Shown here piece by piece: positions 6,781-13,674 of a stretch of 16,134 bases of DNA. The stretch comes from Thermoplasmata archaeon (lineage in GTDB: Archaea; Thermoplasmatota; Thermoplasmata; Lutacidiplasmatales; UBA184): positions 1-16,134 of the forward strand of contig JASHSA010000170.1 of the NCBI GenBank assembly GCA_030037035.1. The letters run 5' to 3'. Position numbers and translations under genes: made by a program. The notes beneath the pieces are model-generated. The model ran no database searches and was not told the DNA's origin. It saw only the letters and a program-made list of their open reading frames with translations. The stretch's first letter is position 1. Each line of letters opens with the position of its first letter.

Positions 6781-8148
6781 GTGACGGACGACGGTTCGTC
6801 GCTCTTCTGTCCCCTCGAGTTCCGGTACGGACGCGAGGAGGTCCGCCAGATCTTCTCGCGAGGCGCTCGCCTGCGCCGCGCGCTCCGCGTCGAGGCGGCG
6901 CTGGCGCTCGCCGAGGCCGAGGTCGGGCTCGTGCCGAGGGACGCCGCGGAGGCGATCGACCGAGCCGCGACGCCCGAGCACGTCGCGCTCGACCGGGTCG
7001 ACGCGATCGAGCGTTCGACGCGGCACGACATCATGGCGCTGACGCTGGCGCTCGCGGAGGCCGCCGGTCCGGCCGGCCGATGGGTCCACTTCGGGGCGAC
7101 GAGCGCCGACATCACCGACACCGCGCTCGCGCTCGAGCTCAAGGAGGGGGTCGCGATCCTCGACAGCGACCTCGTCCGACTCGCCCAGGTGCTGGTCGAG
7201 CTCGCGCGTCGCCATCGGGCGACCGCCGAGGTCGGCCGTACCCACGGCCAGCACGGGGTCCCGATCTCGTTCGGCTACAAGATGGCGGTCGCCGCGGCGG
7301 AGGTCGTGCGCCACCGGGCGCGCTTGCGGGAGCTCCGGGTGCGCCTGCTGGTCGGCAAGCTCTCCGGGGCCGTCGGCACCGGCGCCAGCTTTGGCGAACG
7401 GGCCGCCGAAGTCGAGACGGCGACGATGCGCCGGCTCGAGCTCGGCGCCGACGAGGCCCCGACGCAGCTCGTCGGCCGCGACCGGCTCGCCGAGTTCACG
7501 AACTTCCTCGCGCTCGTCGCGAGCACCGCCGAGCGCCTGTCGACGGAGGTGCGCAACCTCCAACGGACCGAGATCGCCGAGGTCGCCGAGCCGTTCGACG
7601 AGGTCGCCCAGGTCGGCAGCTCGACGATGGCGCAGAAGCGGAACCCGACCCAGAGCGAGAACGTCACGAGCCTCGCCCGCCTCGTCCGGGCGTTCGCCTC
7701 GCCGCCGCTCGAGAACATGGTCCAGTGGCACGAGCGCGACCTGTCGAACTCGGCGAACGAGCGGATCGTCGTCCCGCACGCGATCGTGCTCGTCGACGAC
7801 ATGCTCGGTAAGCTCGCCGAGATCTTCGCCGGGCTCGACGTCGACACCGAGCAGATGGCCCGCGCCGTCGCGGACGGCGGCGGCGCCGCGATGACGGAGA
7901 GCCTGATGCTCGCGCTCACCGCGAAGGGGCTCGCCCGGAACGAGGCCCACGAGCTGCTCCGCGCGCTGACGCGGGGGGGCGCGAAGTCCGGCCCGCTCGC
8001 CCAGCGGGCGAAGGCCGACACGACCGTCCGGCGCCTGCTCACGCCGGCCGAGCTCGAGCGGATCCTCGACCCGGCGAGCTACGTGCGCGCCGCCGCCGAG
8101 AAGACCGACCGGGTCCTGGTCGGCGTCGAGCACGACCTCGCGAAATGA
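6781..8148 (+). CDS. purB: Adenylosuccinate lyase
   Basis: The 455-residue lyase of the fumarase/aspartase superfamily releases fumarate twice in purine synthesis: from SAICAR to AICAR and from adenylosuccinate to AMP. It acts as a cytosolic homotetramer. Typical elements are the N-terminal FCPLEFRYG, RSTRHDIMALTLAL, the substrate-binding HFGATSADITDTA, and GRTHGQHGVPISFGYK with H155 and H158, where the general acid histidine is expected. The flexible signature loop is GSSTMAQKRNP at 279-289, which has A284-Q285 where most relatives carry P-H. Length is normal. GTG at 6781 is about 25 nt after a TATA-like CTAAATAC, so the mRNA is probably leaderless. The stop overlaps the pcc1 start as ATGA, placing purB first in a purB-pcc1-pfdB unit. 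Confidence 0.95.
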   Translation: MTDDGSSLFCPLEFRYGREEVRQIFSRGARLRRALRVEAALALAEAEVGLVPRDAAEAIDRAATPEHVALDRVDAIERSTRHDIMALTLALAEAAGPAGRWVHFGATSADITDTALALELKEGVAILDSDLVRLAQVLVELARRHRATAEVGRTHGQHGVPISFGYKMAVAAAEVVRHRARLRELRVRLLVGKLSGAVGTGASFGERAAEVETATMRRLELGADEAPTQLVGRDRLAEFTNFLALVASTAERLSTEVRNLQRTEIAEVAEPFDEVAQVGSSTMAQKRNPTQSENVTSLARLVRAFASPPLENMVQWHERDLSNSANERIVVPHAIVLVDDMLGKLAEIFAGLDVDTEQMARAVADGGGAAMTESLMLALTAKGLARNEAHELLRALTRGGAKSGPLAQRAKADTTVRRLLTPAELERILDPASYVRAAAEKTDRVLVGVEHDLAK

Positions 8149-8456
8149 CGGCGCCCCGCCCGCCGTGGACGGCGACCGTCCGCATCGCGGCCCGGGAGGG
8201 CGAGCTCGCCCGCTGGCTGGAGCGCGCGCTCGCGCCGGAGGCGCGGCGGGAGGTGCCGCGCTCCCGCGCCGAGCTGCGCCGCCGGGGCCGGGTCGTCGAG
8301 CTGAGGATCGTCGCCGCGGACGCCGGCGCGATGCGGGCGGCGATGAACACGTTCCTCGGCTGGGTCGCGCTGTCGCTCGCGACCGTCGCGGCCGCGCAGG
8401 GGAAGCCGCCGTCGGCGGGCGCGCCCGCCGAAGCTCTTATCTCCCGCTCCCGGTGA
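8145..8456 (+). CDS. pcc1: KEOPS complex subunit Pcc1
   Basis: This 103-residue small protein resembles Pcc1, the dimerising subunit of KEOPS, which with Kae1, Bud32 and Cgi121 makes N6-threonylcarbamoyladenosine at tRNA position 37. The best evidence is the C-terminal helix block ELRIVAADAGAMRAAMNTFL followed by GWVALSLAT, plus WTATVRIAA at the start and the fixed archaeal habit of encoding Pcc1 right before prefoldin beta. Residues after about 85 (GKPPSAGAPAEALISRSR) look like a disordered tail whose coding DNA also holds the pfdB promoter. ATG at 8145 overlaps the purB stop (ATGA), so translation is probably coupled. Short length makes this call somewhat weaker than its neighbours. Confidence 0.85.
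   Translation: MTAPRPPWTATVRIAAREGELARWLERALAPEARREVPRSRAELRRRGRVVELRIVAADAGAMRAAMNTFLGWVALSLATVAAAQGKPPSAGAPAEALISRSR
8433..8442 (+). promoter_or_regulatory. Internal TATA-like box for pfdB
   Basis: GCTCTTATCT lies inside the 3' end of pcc1. Its TTAT core is centred about 27 nt before the GTG at 8465, matching the leaderless spacing seen at purB, the GGPP synthase gene and the antitoxin gene. It also decides the prefoldin start: an alternative GTG at 8453 would lie before the expected transcription start. Confidence 0.45.
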
Positions 8457-8464
8457 GCGCCGCC

Positions 8465-8845
8465 GTGGCGCTGCCGGCGAAGCTGCAGAACGACCTCAAG
8501 CAGTTCCAGCGGCTGCAGCAGGAGCTCGGCTCGGTCCAGCAGCAGCGACTCCAGCTCGACCTGAGGCTGCGCGAGATCGGCCACACGCTCGACGAGCTGA
8601 AGACGGTCTCCGACGAGGCGACGATCTACCGGCCGGTCGGCGGCCTCCTCGTGCGCGCGAAATCCCGCAAGGAGGTCGAGGACCTCCTGACGGAGGAGAA
8701 GGAGACGCTCGAGGTCCGGCAGAAGGCCGTCGAGCGCCAGGAGAACCATCTCAAGGAACGCTACACGACGATGCAGCAGGACCTCTCCGCCCAGCTCCAG
8801 GCGGCCGGCGTCACGCCGGAAGCGGCCGACGAGCCCGAGAGCTGA
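8465..8845 (+). CDS. pfdB: Prefoldin subunit beta
   Basis: The 126-residue protein is the beta subunit of archaeal prefoldin (two alpha, four beta), a jellyfish-shaped chaperone that holds unfolded proteins and hands them to the thermosome. The sequence is two long coiled-coil helices, about residues 5-45 (LQNDLKQFQRLQQELGSVQQ) and 75-115 (KEVEDLLTEEKETLEVRQKA), joined by the beta-hairpin region with TIYRPVGGLLVRAKS. GTG at 8465 gives VALPAKLQN, matching the usual MALPPQLQN-like start, and sits about 27 nt after a TATA-like TTAT. A GTG at 8453 would add four residues and overlap pcc1 as GTGA. It is convergent with the GGPP synthase gene, 10 bp apart. Confidence in the family is high. Confidence 0.94.
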   Translation: MALPAKLQNDLKQFQRLQQELGSVQQQRLQLDLRLREIGHTLDELKTVSDEATIYRPVGGLLVRAKSRKEVEDLLTEEKETLEVRQKAVERQENHLKERYTTMQQDLSAQLQAAGVTPEAADEPES

Positions 8846-8855
8846 GCTTCGGGCC

Positions 8856-9917
8856 CTAGCTCGACCGTCGCGTCAGGCGGTCGGCGACCTCGCGCAGGAG
8901 CGGCTTTCCTCGCGCCGGGATCTGCCGGCTGCGGTCGAGGCGTCCGAGGGCCCGGGACGTGAGCTTCGCGATCGTCCGCTCGGAGTAGGCGAGCGCCCCG
9001 CTCGAGCGCAGGGCCTCCCGCGCGCGCTCGACCTCGCCGCCGGTCGCCGCCGCTCGCCCCAGGACGCGCTCGACCGCCGCCCGCTCCACGGCGGACCCGT
9101 GCGTCCAGGCCCGCACGACCAGGAGCGTCCGCTTGCCTTCGACCAGGTCGTTCGCGCTCTTGCCGATCTGGGCGGCGTCGAAGCCCGCCCCCAGCACGTC
9201 GTCCCGGAGCTGGAAGGCGATGCCAAGGTCGGTCGCGACCGCTTCCAGGTCCGCGAGGCCGCGGGAGGAGGCGCCCGCGAGCACCGCGCCGATCCGCAGC
9301 GGGGCGACCACGGTGTAGACCGCCGACTTGAGACGATGGACCTCGAGGACGTCGCGTTCCGTCACTCGCGCCGGCGGGAGCGCCCCGTTGCGGAGGTCGA
9401 GAAGCTGGCCGTACGCCGTCAAGCGCGTCATGCGGACGACCTCCGCGAGGGCCGCGAGGCGCCGGCGCTCCGGGACGCGGACCGCGAGCAGGGCGTCGAG
9501 CGTGAACGGCTCCTCGAGGTCGCCGAGCGTGATCCCGACCCCGACCCCATACGCTTCGCTCGCGCCGATCCCTCGCTCGCGAGCGTGCAGCACGGCGACC
9601 TCGCGGTGGACCGTGGGGCCGCCCCGACGAAGCTCGGCGTGGTCGATGATGTCGTCGTGCACGAGCATCCAGCTCTGGAAGTGCTCGAGCGCCGCGGCCG
9701 CCGGCACCGCCGGATCCGGCCTCCGGCCGGAGGCGAGATGATAGCCGGCGAGAACCAGGAGCGCTCGGAACCGCTTCCCCCCCCGCAGCGAGAACTCCCG
9801 ATTGAGCCGTACGTACGGACGGACCGCCGTCGGTGTCTCGCCCCGGAGCCGGTCGTAGGAGGCGCCGAGCGCCCGCTCGACCCTAGGGAGGTACCGACCG
9901 AGCCCGGCGAGGTCCAC
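8856..9917 (-). CDS. Geranylgeranyl diphosphate synthase (polyprenyl synthetase family)
   Basis: The 353-residue trans-prenyltransferase should condense isopentenyl diphosphate with allylic primers to make the C20 precursor of archaeal ether lipids. GGKRFRALLVLAGYHL (46-61) is the substrate-binding block. The first aspartate motif is DDIID at 88-92, then RRGGPTVH; the second is DDVLG at 239-243, followed by GKSANDLVEGKRTLL. W83 lies five residues before the first motif with no insertion in it, the pattern of archaeal type I GGPP synthases, so C20 is the likely product. The GTG at 9917 is chosen because the N-terminus is of normal length and the TATA-like box lies about 29 nt upstream. It is divergent from the TPR gene and convergent with pfdB. 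Confidence 0.92.
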   Translation of the reverse strand: MDLAGLGRYLPRVERALGASYDRLRGETPTAVRPYVRLNREFSLRGGKRFRALLVLAGYHLASGRRPDPAVPAAAALEHFQSWMLVHDDIIDHAELRRGGPTVHREVAVLHARERGIGASEAYGVGVGITLGDLEEPFTLDALLAVRVPERRRLAALAEVVRMTRLTAYGQLLDLRNGALPPARVTERDVLEVHRLKSAVYTVVAPLRIGAVLAGASSRGLADLEAVATDLGIAFQLRDDVLGAGFDAAQIGKSANDLVEGKRTLLVVRAWTHGSAVERAAVERVLGRAAATGGEVERAREALRSSGALAYSERTIAKLTSRALGRLDRSRQIPARGKPLLREVADRLTRRSS

Positions 9918-9940
9918 GGCGGCTTCGATTGCACGCCATC

Positions 9941-9951
9941 CGTATTTAACG
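9941..9951. promoter_or_regulatory. Shared bidirectional TATA-like box, GGPP synthase / TPR gene
   Basis: In the 55-bp divergent gap the sequence CGTATTTAACG contains a near-palindromic TATTTAA/TTAAATA. Its centre (about 9946) is 27 nt before the TPR ATG at 9973 and 29 nt before the GGPP synthase GTG at 9917. Neither gene has a Shine-Dalgarno. One box thus appears to place leaderless transcription starts at or next to both start codons. Confidence 0.6.
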
Positions 9952-9972
9952 CGGACCCGCATCCGCCCGGCG

Positions 9973-11082
9973 ATGGCGACCGCCCCGTTCGTCCAGCTCG
10001 CCTCCGGCCTCGTTGAGGCGATGGGCCAGCGCATGGACGCCGCGAAGCCGACCGAGGAGGGTCTCGTCCTGCGCACCGGCGACGGCTTCCTGTTCGCGTT
10101 CCTCGAGGACCCGGCCCGGGTCTCGCTCGGTGCCGTTCGCAAGCTGACCTCGGAGGAGTCGGGCGCCTCGGCCCGCCTGGTCGTGCTGACGCCGGGCCGT
10201 CTCCCGCCCGTGCTCACCCAGGAGCTGGGCCGCGCCGGCGCGACCCTGGTCGAGGGAGCTCGCTTTGCCGAGCTCGCCCGCCAGCTCGGCCTCGGAAGCT
10301 GGCTCGGCGAGGAGCCTCGGGCCCGGCCCCCGGACGACCGCCGCCTCCTTCCGAGCGCAGCGCAGCTCGACGACGTCCTCCACCGAGCACGGACCTGGCT
10401 CGAATGGGGGGTCCCCGCCCTGGCGCTGCGGTTCTATCGGCAGGCGATCGACCTGAAGCCGGAGTTCGTTCCCGCCCAGGCCGGGGTCGGCCGCGCGCTC
10501 CTCGCCCTCGGCCTGACGGACGACGCCGACCGACAGTTCGAGGAGATCCTGTCGACGCATCCCCAGGACCTGGAGGCCCGGCTGGGCAAGGCCGCCGTGC
10601 TCGGCGCCCGCGCCCGGCCGAAGGAGGAGGTCGCGCTGTACCGACAGCTTCTCGAGGAGGACGACGCCCGTTCCGAGGTGCGGGCCTACCTGGTCGCCGC
10701 GCTGGTCGAACTCGGGGACTGGGCGAGCGCCCGCGTGGAGATCGAGGCGATGCTCTCGCGCACGCCCGAGGACCCGCAGCTGCGCTTCCTGCACGGGGTC
10801 GCGCTCGAGCGCACCGGGGCCGCGGCGTTGGGCGCCGCGGACCGCGACGAGGCGCGCCGGCTCGGCCTCTCGTACGAGAGCGAGGTCTCGCTCTGCAAGA
10901 ATCTCGGGCTGCCGGCGCCTCCCCGGCCCCCCGCGGGGGCCGTGGCCGCGCTCGCCCCCCGGAGCGCGGGGCCCGCAGCGTCGAGGGCCGCACGGAGCTC
11001 CCCGCGCGCGTCGCGACGAGCGTCCGGTTCCAAGGAGACCCGGGCCCGCTCGGCCCGGCGCGCGGGCCGCAAACGTAAGTAA
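9973..11082 (+). CDS. Tetratricopeptide repeat protein with basic C-terminal tail
   Basis: The 369-residue protein has three parts. Residues 1-120 form a compact alpha/beta domain (VLRTGDGFLFAFLEDP, SARLVVLTPGRLP, then LGRAGATLVEGARFAELARQLGLG). This resembles the end of restriction-endonuclease-like folds, but no catalytic D/E-x-K is evident, so nuclease activity is not claimed. Residues about 131-285 hold roughly four TPR units (for example PALALRFYRQAIDLKPEFVP and ADRQFEEILSTHPQDLEARL), a scaffold for protein contacts. Residues about 305-369 are Ala/Pro-rich and then strongly Arg/Lys/Ser-rich, ending RKRK. There is no signal peptide or membrane segment. ATG at 9973 fits the leaderless spacing from the shared TATA box. 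Specific function is unknown. Confidence 0.75.
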   Translation: MATAPFVQLASGLVEAMGQRMDAAKPTEEGLVLRTGDGFLFAFLEDPARVSLGAVRKLTSEESGASARLVVLTPGRLPPVLTQELGRAGATLVEGARFAELARQLGLGSWLGEEPRARPPDDRRLLPSAAQLDDVLHRARTWLEWGVPALALRFYRQAIDLKPEFVPAQAGVGRALLALGLTDDADRQFEEILSTHPQDLEARLGKAAVLGARARPKEEVALYRQLLEEDDARSEVRAYLVAALVELGDWASARVEIEAMLSRTPEDPQLRFLHGVALERTGAAALGAADRDEARRLGLSYESEVSLCKNLGLPAPPRPPAGAVAALAPRSAGPAASRAARSSPRASRRASGSKETRARSARRAGRKRK

Positions 11083-11101
11083 CCCACTCTCACGTCGAAC
11101 C

Positions 11102-11117
11102 GGAGGGGGTTCCCCTC
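11102..11117 (+). promoter_or_regulatory. Shine-Dalgarno inside a short hairpin before the cobalamin-binding-like gene
   Basis: GGAGGGGGTTCCCCTC immediately precedes the GTG at 11118. GGAGGGG is a strong Shine-Dalgarno at normal spacing, yet GAGGGG (11103-11108) pairs perfectly with CCCCTC (11112-11117) across a three-base loop. The ribosome site could be masked in the mRNA. A weak TATA-like GTAAGTAA (11075-11082) overlaps the end of the TPR gene about 40 nt upstream. Confidence 0.4.
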
Positions 11118-12023
11118 GTGCGCATCGTTTCCTTGCTCCCGAGCGCGACCGAGATCGTCTGCGCCCTCGGCGCCGGGGGGAAGCTCGTCGGACGGAGCTC
11201 CGAGTGCGACTTTCCGGAGGAGGTCCGCGGCCTGCCGGCCGTCATGCGCCCTCGAACGCTCGACAGCGCGCGCCCTTCGGCGGAGATCGACCGGCGCGTC
11301 CGCGATGCCCGCCAGAGCGGCGAGAGCCTCTACGAGCTCGACCTCGAGCTGCTCCGCCGTCTCCGGCCGGACGTCCTGATCACCCAGGACCTTTGCGGGG
11401 TCTGCTCGGTGACCGAGGACGAGGTGGCGACGGCCTGTACCGCCGCGGGGATCCGACCGAACGTCGTCTCCCTCTCCCCCCGAACGCTCGAGGAGGTCTG
11501 GTCGTCGGTCGAGACGGTCGGCGCCGCGATCGGCCGGGCGAGCGAGGCGCGCCGACTCGCCTCCCGGCTGCGCGAGCGGGCATCGAGCGAGCGCGCCGCG
11601 TCGGCGCCACGCGTCGTCGTGGCGGAATGGCTCGACCCGCCGATCCTCGCCGGGCTCTGGACCCCCGCGATGGTCGCCGCCGCCGGAGGCACCCCGCTAG
11701 GGCCCGCTCCGGGGGAGGTCGGGCATCGGAGCACTTGGGAGGAGATCGCCCGCCTCCGCGCGGACCTCCTCGTCCTGAGCCCCTGCAGCTTCTCGTGCGA
11801 GAGGACCCGACAGGAGCTCGACGACCCGAGGCTGGCGGGGGCCGTGAGCCGGGTCGGCGCACGTCTCGGGACGTTCGTCGCGGACGAGGCGTATTTCAGT
11901 CGGCCTGGCCCACGGCTCGCCGACGGGATCGATCTCCTCCGGAGTCTGGTGCGGGGTCGCGCCCCTCGGGGCCCCATGCCGGTCGCCCGGTGGAACCCGC
12001 GGCTCAGGAGCGTGACGGCGTGA
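11118..12023 (+). CDS. Cobalamin-binding-like periplasmic-binding-fold protein without signal peptide
   Basis: The 301-residue protein has the two-lobed TroA/BtuF-type fold of class III substrate-binding proteins. It opens MRIVSLLPSATEIVCALGAG, followed by LVGRSSECDFP, LRPDVLITQDLCGVCSV, VVVAEWLDPPILAGLWTPAM, TWEEIARLRADLLVLSPC and a final DEAYFSRPGPRLADGI. These match the family annotated as cobalamin-binding or iron/corrinoid-binding. The protein begins directly with the first beta strand, so there is no signal peptide or lipobox and it should be cytosolic. No BtuC/BtuD-type permease or ATPase is nearby. Cysteines C93/C96 and C223/C227 could bind a ligand or metal. The stop overlaps the next gene as GTGA, making it first of a four-gene unit. 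The ligand is inference. Confidence 0.8.
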   Translation: MRIVSLLPSATEIVCALGAGGKLVGRSSECDFPEEVRGLPAVMRPRTLDSARPSAEIDRRVRDARQSGESLYELDLELLRRLRPDVLITQDLCGVCSVTEDEVATACTAAGIRPNVVSLSPRTLEEVWSSVETVGAAIGRASEARRLASRLRERASSERAASAPRVVVAEWLDPPILAGLWTPAMVAAAGGTPLGPAPGEVGHRSTWEEIARLRADLLVLSPCSFSCERTRQELDDPRLAGAVSRVGARLGTFVADEAYFSRPGPRLADGIDLLRSLVRGRAPRGPMPVARWNPRLRSVTA

Positions 12024-12730
12024 ACTGGGGGGGCTCCTACAGCTACTCCTGGACCCAGCCGCCCCCGCGACGGAGGATCACGACCTCCCGGACGGAGCTC
12101 CTGCACCTCGGCGCCGCCTACGCCGTCCTGACCACCTGCCTGCTGCTCGTCTTCTCCGGGAACACGTTCCTTGGCAGCGGATTCGCCCCCCCCGGGCTGA
12201 GCGGGATCAGCGTCACCCTGGTCGTGGTCTCCGCGCTCGCGGCCCTCACGGGCTTCGTCGCCCACGAGATGGCGCACAAGATCGTCGCCGAGCGACTCGG
12301 GTTCTGGGCCGAGTTCCGGGCGTCGACGTACGGGCTGATGATGGCGTTGTTCACCTCGATCATCGGCTTCATCTTCGCGGCCCCGGGGGCGACCGTGGTC
12401 GGCGGGATGAGCGGCGCCGATCGGCGCAACTGGGGACGGACGAGCCTCGCCGGCCCGTTGACGAATGTCGCGTTCGCCGCCGTCTTCTACGGCGCGTCGA
12501 TCGCCGCCTTCCAGCTCGGCTCGGTCGTGTTCAAGTGGCTCCTCGTCCTCGCGTTCATCAACGCCTGGTTCGGCACGTTCAATCTCTTCCCGTTCGGCGT
12601 CCTGGACGGCCGCAAGGTCTTCTCCTGGAACCGGGGGGTCTGGGCCGGGGCGATCACCCTCACGGGGGTCGCCGTCGCGATCACGGTGCTCGCCCTCTAC
12701 ATCTTCGTGACCCCCCTGCTCTCGCTCTGA
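12020..12730 (+). CDS. M50-family (site-2-type) membrane metalloprotease
   Basis: The 236-residue polytopic membrane protein has about six hydrophobic segments. The zinc motif HEMAH is at residues 82-86 inside a membrane helix (GFVAHEMAHK). The second metal-ligand motif NLFPFGVLDG is at 188-197 and supplies the aspartate D196. This arrangement is that of site-2-type intramembrane proteases, which cut membrane-bound or membrane-proximal substrates. No PDZ or CBS domain is present, so this is a minimal form. GTG at 12020 overlaps the preceding stop and has AGGAG nine nt upstream, which decides the start; the first 20 residues are a Tyr/Ser/Trp-rich and then arginine-rich cytoplasmic lead. The substrate is unknown; no anti-sigma-like or transcription factor partner is visible here. 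Confidence 0.87.
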   Translation: MNWGGSYSYSWTQPPPRRRITTSRTELLHLGAAYAVLTTCLLLVFSGNTFLGSGFAPPGLSGISVTLVVVSALAALTGFVAHEMAHKIVAERLGFWAEFRASTYGLMMALFTSIIGFIFAAPGATVVGGMSGADRRNWGRTSLAGPLTNVAFAAVFYGASIAAFQLGSVVFKWLLVLAFINAWFGTFNLFPFGVLDGRKVFSWNRGVWAGAITLTGVAVAITVLALYIFVTPLLSL

Positions 12731-12742
12731 GGAGAGCGGACG

Positions 12743-13672
12743 ATGGTCCCGCCGCGGGTCGTCGACCTTGGACTCGACCGCCGCCTGGTCGACCTCGACT
12801 TCCGCGACACCGAGGGTCTGGTCGCCGCCTACCTGCTGCCGGAGCCGGAGGGATGGGCGCTCGTCGAGACCGGGCCGACCTCCTGTCGCTCGGCCCTCCT
12901 CCGGGGGATCGCGGCCGCCGGGGTCGCCCCGGAGGAGGTCCGTGACGTCCTCGTCACGCACATCCATCTCGACCACGCCGGGGGCCTCGGGGCCGTCGCG
13001 GAGGACCTGCCGCGAGCGCAGCTTCACGCGCACGAGCTCGGCGTCCCGCATCTCGCCGACCCGACGCGCCTGGTCGCCAGCGCGCGGCGTGCCTGGGGCG
13101 CGGCCATGGACCGCCTATGGGGGCCGGTCGTCCCGGTCCCGGCCGGCCGCCTGCACGCGCTCCACGGAGGGGAGACGATCCCGCTCCGGGGCGGCTCGCT
13201 GGAGGTGCTCGCGACCCCGGGCCACGCGCGGCATCATCTCGCGTTCTACGACCGCGGGCTCCGCGCGGTCTTTGCCGGCGACGGTGCCGGGGTCCGGCTC
13301 GAGCGTTCCGACCACGTACGGCCGGCGGTCCCGCCCCCGGACCTCGACCTCGCCCAACTGTTCGACAGCCTCGAACGGATGCGGAGGCTCGATCCCCGAT
13401 CCGTGATGCTCAGCCACTTCGGCCCGACGCCGGACGGCGCGGTCGACCTCGACCGCTACCGGGCGGTCGTCGAACGATGGCGGGACGTGGCGCTCGTCGC
13501 CGCTCGTGAACGGCCGGAGGCGGGCTACATCGCCGGGCGCCTGCAGGAGCTCGACGCCCGCGATCCCTCGAGCGACGGCGGAGACCGGGCGTCGCTCGTC
13601 TCGGGCTACGACCTCGCGGCCCAGGGTCTCCTGCGGTACTTCCGGAACCACGGCGACCTTCCCGGGGGGTAG
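12743..13672 (+). CDS. Metallo-beta-lactamase-fold hydrolase
   Basis: The 309-residue soluble protein carries the MBL dinuclear metal motif THIHLDHAGG (H73, H75, D77, H78), the later histidine in ATPGHARHHLAF, the bridging aspartate in VFAGDGAG and the last histidine in MLSHFGP. WALVETGPTS sits where family members usually have VDTGP, so glutamate replaces aspartate, a common variant. The C-terminal 90 residues are helical (RYRAVVERWRDVALVAARE) and may shape the substrate pocket or a dimer. The fold covers glyoxalase II, lactonase, RNase Z-like and other hydrolases, and I cannot name the substrate. GGAG (12731-12734) supports the ATG at 12743, 12 nt after the protease gene. It sits in the same unit as the MFS gene 2 nt downstream. 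Confidence 0.88.
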   Translation: MVPPRVVDLGLDRRLVDLDFRDTEGLVAAYLLPEPEGWALVETGPTSCRSALLRGIAAAGVAPEEVRDVLVTHIHLDHAGGLGAVAEDLPRAQLHAHELGVPHLADPTRLVASARRAWGAAMDRLWGPVVPVPAGRLHALHGGETIPLRGGSLEVLATPGHARHHLAFYDRGLRAVFAGDGAGVRLERSDHVRPAVPPPDLDLAQLFDSLERMRRLDPRSVMLSHFGPTPDGAVDLDRYRAVVERWRDVALVAARERPEAGYIAGRLQELDARDPSSDGGDRASLVSGYDLAAQGLLRYFRNHGDLPGG

Positions 13673-13674
13673 GC

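Noticed and set aside
6634..8133. Long minus-strand extension of the carbamate kinase frame across purB
   Set aside because: The carbamate kinase N-terminus VLVALGGNAL begins normally at ATG 6633; the extension is antisense to purB and shows no homology.
8453..8464. Upstream GTG start for prefoldin beta overlapping the pcc1 stop
   Set aside because: It would add VSAA before the usual family start and lie before the transcription start predicted from the TTAT box; kept only as an alternative.
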